Shown: positions 5,899 to 8,048 of the stretch, one piece after another
How the letters are laid out: each line of letters starts with the position of its first letter
How positions within the stretch are numbered: the first letter of the stretch is position 1
Origin: Nitrospirota bacterium
GTDB lineage: Bacteria > Nitrospirota > Thermodesulfovibrionia > Thermodesulfovibrionales > Magnetobacteriaceae
Reading direction: 5' to 3'
Assembly: GCA_015233485.1 (NCBI GenBank)
Contig: JADFXO010000173.1
Span: 1 to 8,048, forward strand
DNA length: 8,048 nt
Translations under genes and position numbers: made by a program
The notes under the pieces: generated by a model
The model's input: only the letters and a program-made list of their open reading frames with translations
Told to the model about the DNA's origin: nothing
The model's database searches: none

Positions 5899-7983
5899 AT
5901 GTTAACCATTAAATTTAAAGAGTCGATGATTGCTAACAGCAATCTCTGGCCAATAATGATAACGTTGGCAGCTACATGTGTTTTGTTTGTCTTATTATAC
6001 CCTCCACCTTATAATGTACCGTTTGAATATTATGGGGATGGCCTTTTTACTGAATGGGGAATAAAAACAATTTTGGATAATGGGTGGTATCTTCATAATT
6101 CATTTACCGGGTCTCCATTTGGTACCGAATTTTATGATTTTCCGGATACCGAGCCTTTAAATTTATTGATAATAAAAGTATCAGGCTTATTTATTGGCAA
6201 TTGTTTTTTGATTTTTAATTTGCTTTTTGCCTTCGGCTTTATCTCGACAACTATTTCCGCACTGTTGGTTATGATTCGTCTGAAAGTTAAACCATTTATG
6301 GCAATTGCCGGTTCTGTTGTCTACACTTTTTTGCCGTATCATTATGAGCGACTGGGGCACCTGGGTCTTTCTATTTACTTTGCTATACCAATCCTGATAT
6401 ACATAGCTATCAGGATTGATACGGACATCCCTCCTTTTTTTAGCAAGGAAGGGAAAGTACAACTCCGGCAGATTGGTGTGATAATCGCTTCCATGATAGC
6501 AGCCAGTACCGGTGTTTATTACGCTTTCTTTGGTATTTATATAATTCTCGTGTCCGGGAGTGTAAGTTCTCTTAGGAGAAGATGTTTTAAGCCTTTATTG
6601 AGCGCATTTATTATAACGGCTATTATCGGAGGTGTTGTTCTAATTAATTTAACGCCAAGTATTTTGTATCAACATGACAATGGTCCAAATAACAGAGTAG
6701 CGCGCCGTAGTTTTGTTGAATCGGAAATATATGGGCTGCGTATTACCCAGTTGCTATTACCAACGCCTAATCATTTTATTAAAAAGCTGGCACATATTAC
6801 CAATGTTTATGATCAAACGGCACCTTTGGTAAATGAAAATATGACTGTAACACTCGGAATAATTGGCAGTATAGGTTTTATAGTATTATTAATCGCAATG
6901 TTTGTGAGAGAAAAAGGGCTACTTGCTGATGCCCTATTTAAAACACTTGCCGAGTTTAACCTGGCACTGCTGCTTTATGCCACAATAGGAGGATTTGGGA
7001 CTCTTTTTAGCATGTTTATCTCTCCTGAGATTCGGTGTTTGAACAGGATTAGTGTTTTTATTGCGTTTTTGTCCATTCTTGCAACGTTGCTTGTCATACA
7101 GAAGATTGTAGAAAACACTGGTAATAACACAGGTAAACATAAGTTTATATTTATTTCTATATGTTTGTTAGTTATAGGTATTTTCGATCAGCTCCCTCAA
7201 CTCTCTTTAAGTAACATGCATAATTACTTTTCAGCACGCAATAGTATTGTAAAAGAATTCAGGGATGACTCTGCATTCGTCAACACTATCGAGGGAGCCG
7301 TGCCAAAAGGAACCATGATTTACCAATTGCCTTATATCGAATTCCCTGAGAGCCCTCCCATGAATAAAGCGAGAGATTATGATATGTTCAGAGGCTATGT
7401 TCATTCAAAAACACTTCTTTGGAGCTATGGTGCCATGAAAGGCCGGCATGCCTCAAAGTGGTTTGATGTCTTGAGTAAAATGCCTATAGAGGAACAGCTG
7501 GATATTGTCAGACGTTCCGGATTTGGCGGAATATATATAAATCGCCTTGCTTTTGACGATAATGGTTTACTGGAAAGTAAGCTAAAGACTTTGCTTAACC
7601 GGGAGCCAATCGTAAACAATCGAGGGGATTTAGCATTCTATAAGATAGAGCCAGCAGGCCTTTACCCTGTCTACATTGCAATTGCTCCTGAACTTGGAAG
7701 AGGTTTCTCCGGTTGGGAAGGAAATTCGGTATGGAGCACCGGTAAGAATGCTGAAATGTATTTGTTCAATGATGTTAAAGAAATACAAAATATGCAACTT
7801 TCCTTTACTCTCGATACCTTGCGTCCACGCTCGTTACATATTAGAACCAAGGATGCTTTATTGCTTCAATCTGCACTAGTCCCAGGAAATGTTCAGGAAA
7901 TCCGGCTGAATTTGAAACTTCTTCCGGGCCAAACGGTACATTATAAGGTGGAGGGTATAATAAGACAAACAAAACACATGTAG
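5899..7983 (+). CDS. Large GT-C-like polytopic membrane protein with extracytoplasmic C-terminal region; 3' end chimeric
   Basis: The frame encodes 694 residues. It recalls a widespread bacterial group of uncharacterised GT-C-like or 'sugar translocase'-annotated membrane proteins. After helix 1 (17-35) the first loop has EYYGDGLF (43-50), KTILDNGWYLHN (56-67), GSPFGTEFYDFPDTEPLN (71-88) and later LPYHYERLGHL (145-155) and STGVYYAFFGIY (203-214), motifs I associate with that group. About ten further hydrophobic segments follow up to about 428. Residues about 440-677 are soluble, ending in a beta-rich part (GFSGWEGNSVWSTGKNAEMYLFN near 602-624) typical of an outer sugar-binding-like tail. Codons 678-694 and the stop lie inside a reverse-complement copy of the gene's own start, so the natural C-terminus is probably missing. 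Start choice is open: ATG 5899 and ATG 5926 both lack a strong ribosome site. It lies 52 bp after gene 2, probably in the same transcript. Substrate unknown. Confidence 0.75.
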   Translation: MLTIKFKESMIANSNLWPIMITLAATCVLFVLLYPPPYNVPFEYYGDGLFTEWGIKTILDNGWYLHNSFTGSPFGTEFYDFPDTEPLNLLIIKVSGLFIGNCFLIFNLLFAFGFISTTISALLVMIRLKVKPFMAIAGSVVYTFLPYHYERLGHLGLSIYFAIPILIYIAIRIDTDIPPFFSKEGKVQLRQIGVIIASMIAASTGVYYAFFGIYIILVSGSVSSLRRRCFKPLLSAFIITAIIGGVVLINLTPSILYQHDNGPNNRVARRSFVESEIYGLRITQLLLPTPNHFIKKLAHITNVYDQTAPLVNENMTVTLGIIGSIGFIVLLIAMFVREKGLLADALFKTLAEFNLALLLYATIGGFGTLFSMFISPEIRCLNRISVFIAFLSILATLLVIQKIVENTGNNTGKHKFIFISICLLVIGIFDQLPQLSLSNMHNYFSARNSIVKEFRDDSAFVNTIEGAVPKGTMIYQLPYIEFPESPPMNKARDYDMFRGYVHSKTLLWSYGAMKGRHASKWFDVLSKMPIEEQLDIVRRSGFGGIYINRLAFDDNGLLESKLKTLLNREPIVNNRGDLAFYKIEPAGLYPVYIAIAPELGRGFSGWEGNSVWSTGKNAEMYLFNDVKEIQNMQLSFTLDTLRPRSLHIRTKDALLLQSALVPGNVQEIRLNLKLLPGQTVHYKVEGIIRQTKHM
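5907..6025 (+). repeat. Left arm of a 119-bp perfect inverted repeat, covering the start of gene 3
   Basis: Base-by-base comparison shows 119 of 119 bases identical to the reverse complement of 7930-8048. The arm begins inside codon 3 of gene 3 and ends inside codon 43, just after the PPPYNVPF segment. The match may continue further to the left, because the partner arm is cut by the end of the window. Confidence 0.97.
5928..5944 (+). repeat. Perfect 7-bp hairpin at the second candidate start of gene 3
   Basis: GATTGCT and AGCAATC pair around an AAC loop, immediately after the ATG at 5926. In mRNA it could hinder initiation at that ATG, and in single-stranded DNA it could seed fold-back priming. 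The same hairpin recurs at 8011-8027 in the inverted arm. Confidence 0.6.
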
Positions 7984-8048
7984 CTGCCAACGTTATCATT
8001 ATTGGCCAGAGATTGCTGTTAGCAATCATCGACTCTTTAAATTTAATG
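7930..8048 (-). repeat. Right arm of the 119-bp perfect inverted repeat, at the very end of the window
   Basis: This arm is the exact reverse complement of 5907-6025 and reaches the last base. Read on the minus strand from 8029 it encodes the N-terminus of gene 3 (MIANSNLWPIM onward). It then leaves the homology at 7930 and runs antisense through the 3' part of gene 3 to a stop after 62 codons. It supplies the last 17 codons and TAG of gene 3 on the plus strand. Confidence 0.97.

Noticed and set aside
7841..8029. Minus-strand frame whose N-terminus matches gene 3, looking like a second facing copy of the gene
   Set aside because: Identity ends abruptly at 7930 and the rest is antisense to the 3' part of gene 3, stopping after 62 codons. 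It is a by-product of the inverted repeat, not a paralogue.
1..8048. CRISPR array, tRNA, rRNA, insertion sequence or transposase
   Set aside because: No regularly spaced repeats, cloverleaf-like sequence or transposase-like protein was seen. The only long repeat is the 119-bp inverted pair, and it does not bracket a transposase.

Overview
The window is a short piece of a bacterial genome, dominated by large multi-spanning membrane proteins of the kind that build or decorate cell-surface glycans. Strong AGGAGG-type Shine-Dalgarno sequences, sigma-70/sigma-A style promoters and a Gpi18-like transferase fit a low-to-moderate GC bacterium, possibly a Clostridia-type Firmicute. That placement is an impression only, because no marker gene is present.

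Layout: positions 1-696 (minus strand) hold the 5' part of a Gpi18-like GT-C glycosyltransferase that runs off the left edge. Positions 697-1065 are a divergent intergenic region with a very good minus-strand promoter (TTGTTA, 17 bp, TATAAT), a good plus-strand promoter (ATGACA, 18 bp, TATATT) and two small dyads. From 1066 to about 7983 three co-directional genes follow with gaps of 98 and 52 bp and no visible terminator between them, so they are probably one operon. Genes 1 and 2 (1066-3426 and 3525-5846) are tandem paralogues with an unusual design: about 11 membrane helices with an Asp-Asp motif in the first outer loop, as in GT-C transferases, then a roughly 190-residue middle region and a C-terminal LamG/concanavalin A-like jellyroll. 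Gene 3 (5899-7983) is a different large membrane protein with a GT-C-like acidic first loop and a C-terminal soluble region.

The right edge is abnormal. The last 119 bases (7930-8048) are an exact reverse complement of 5907-6025, the start of gene 3. The last 17 codons and the stop of gene 3 therefore come from its own 5' end read backwards. The likeliest explanation is a fold-back (chimeric read or assembly graph overlap) at a contig end. A genuine inverted repeat that flips the gene off is the interesting alternative.

A reasonable working model, by inference, is a locus for extracytoplasmic sugar transfer from lipid-linked donors. In this model the two LamG-tailed enzymes recognise a surface polysaccharide or glycoprotein through their jellyroll and differ in specificity through their divergent first outer loops. 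No cytosolic glycosyltransferase, flippase, polymerase, mobile element, CRISPR array or RNA gene is visible.
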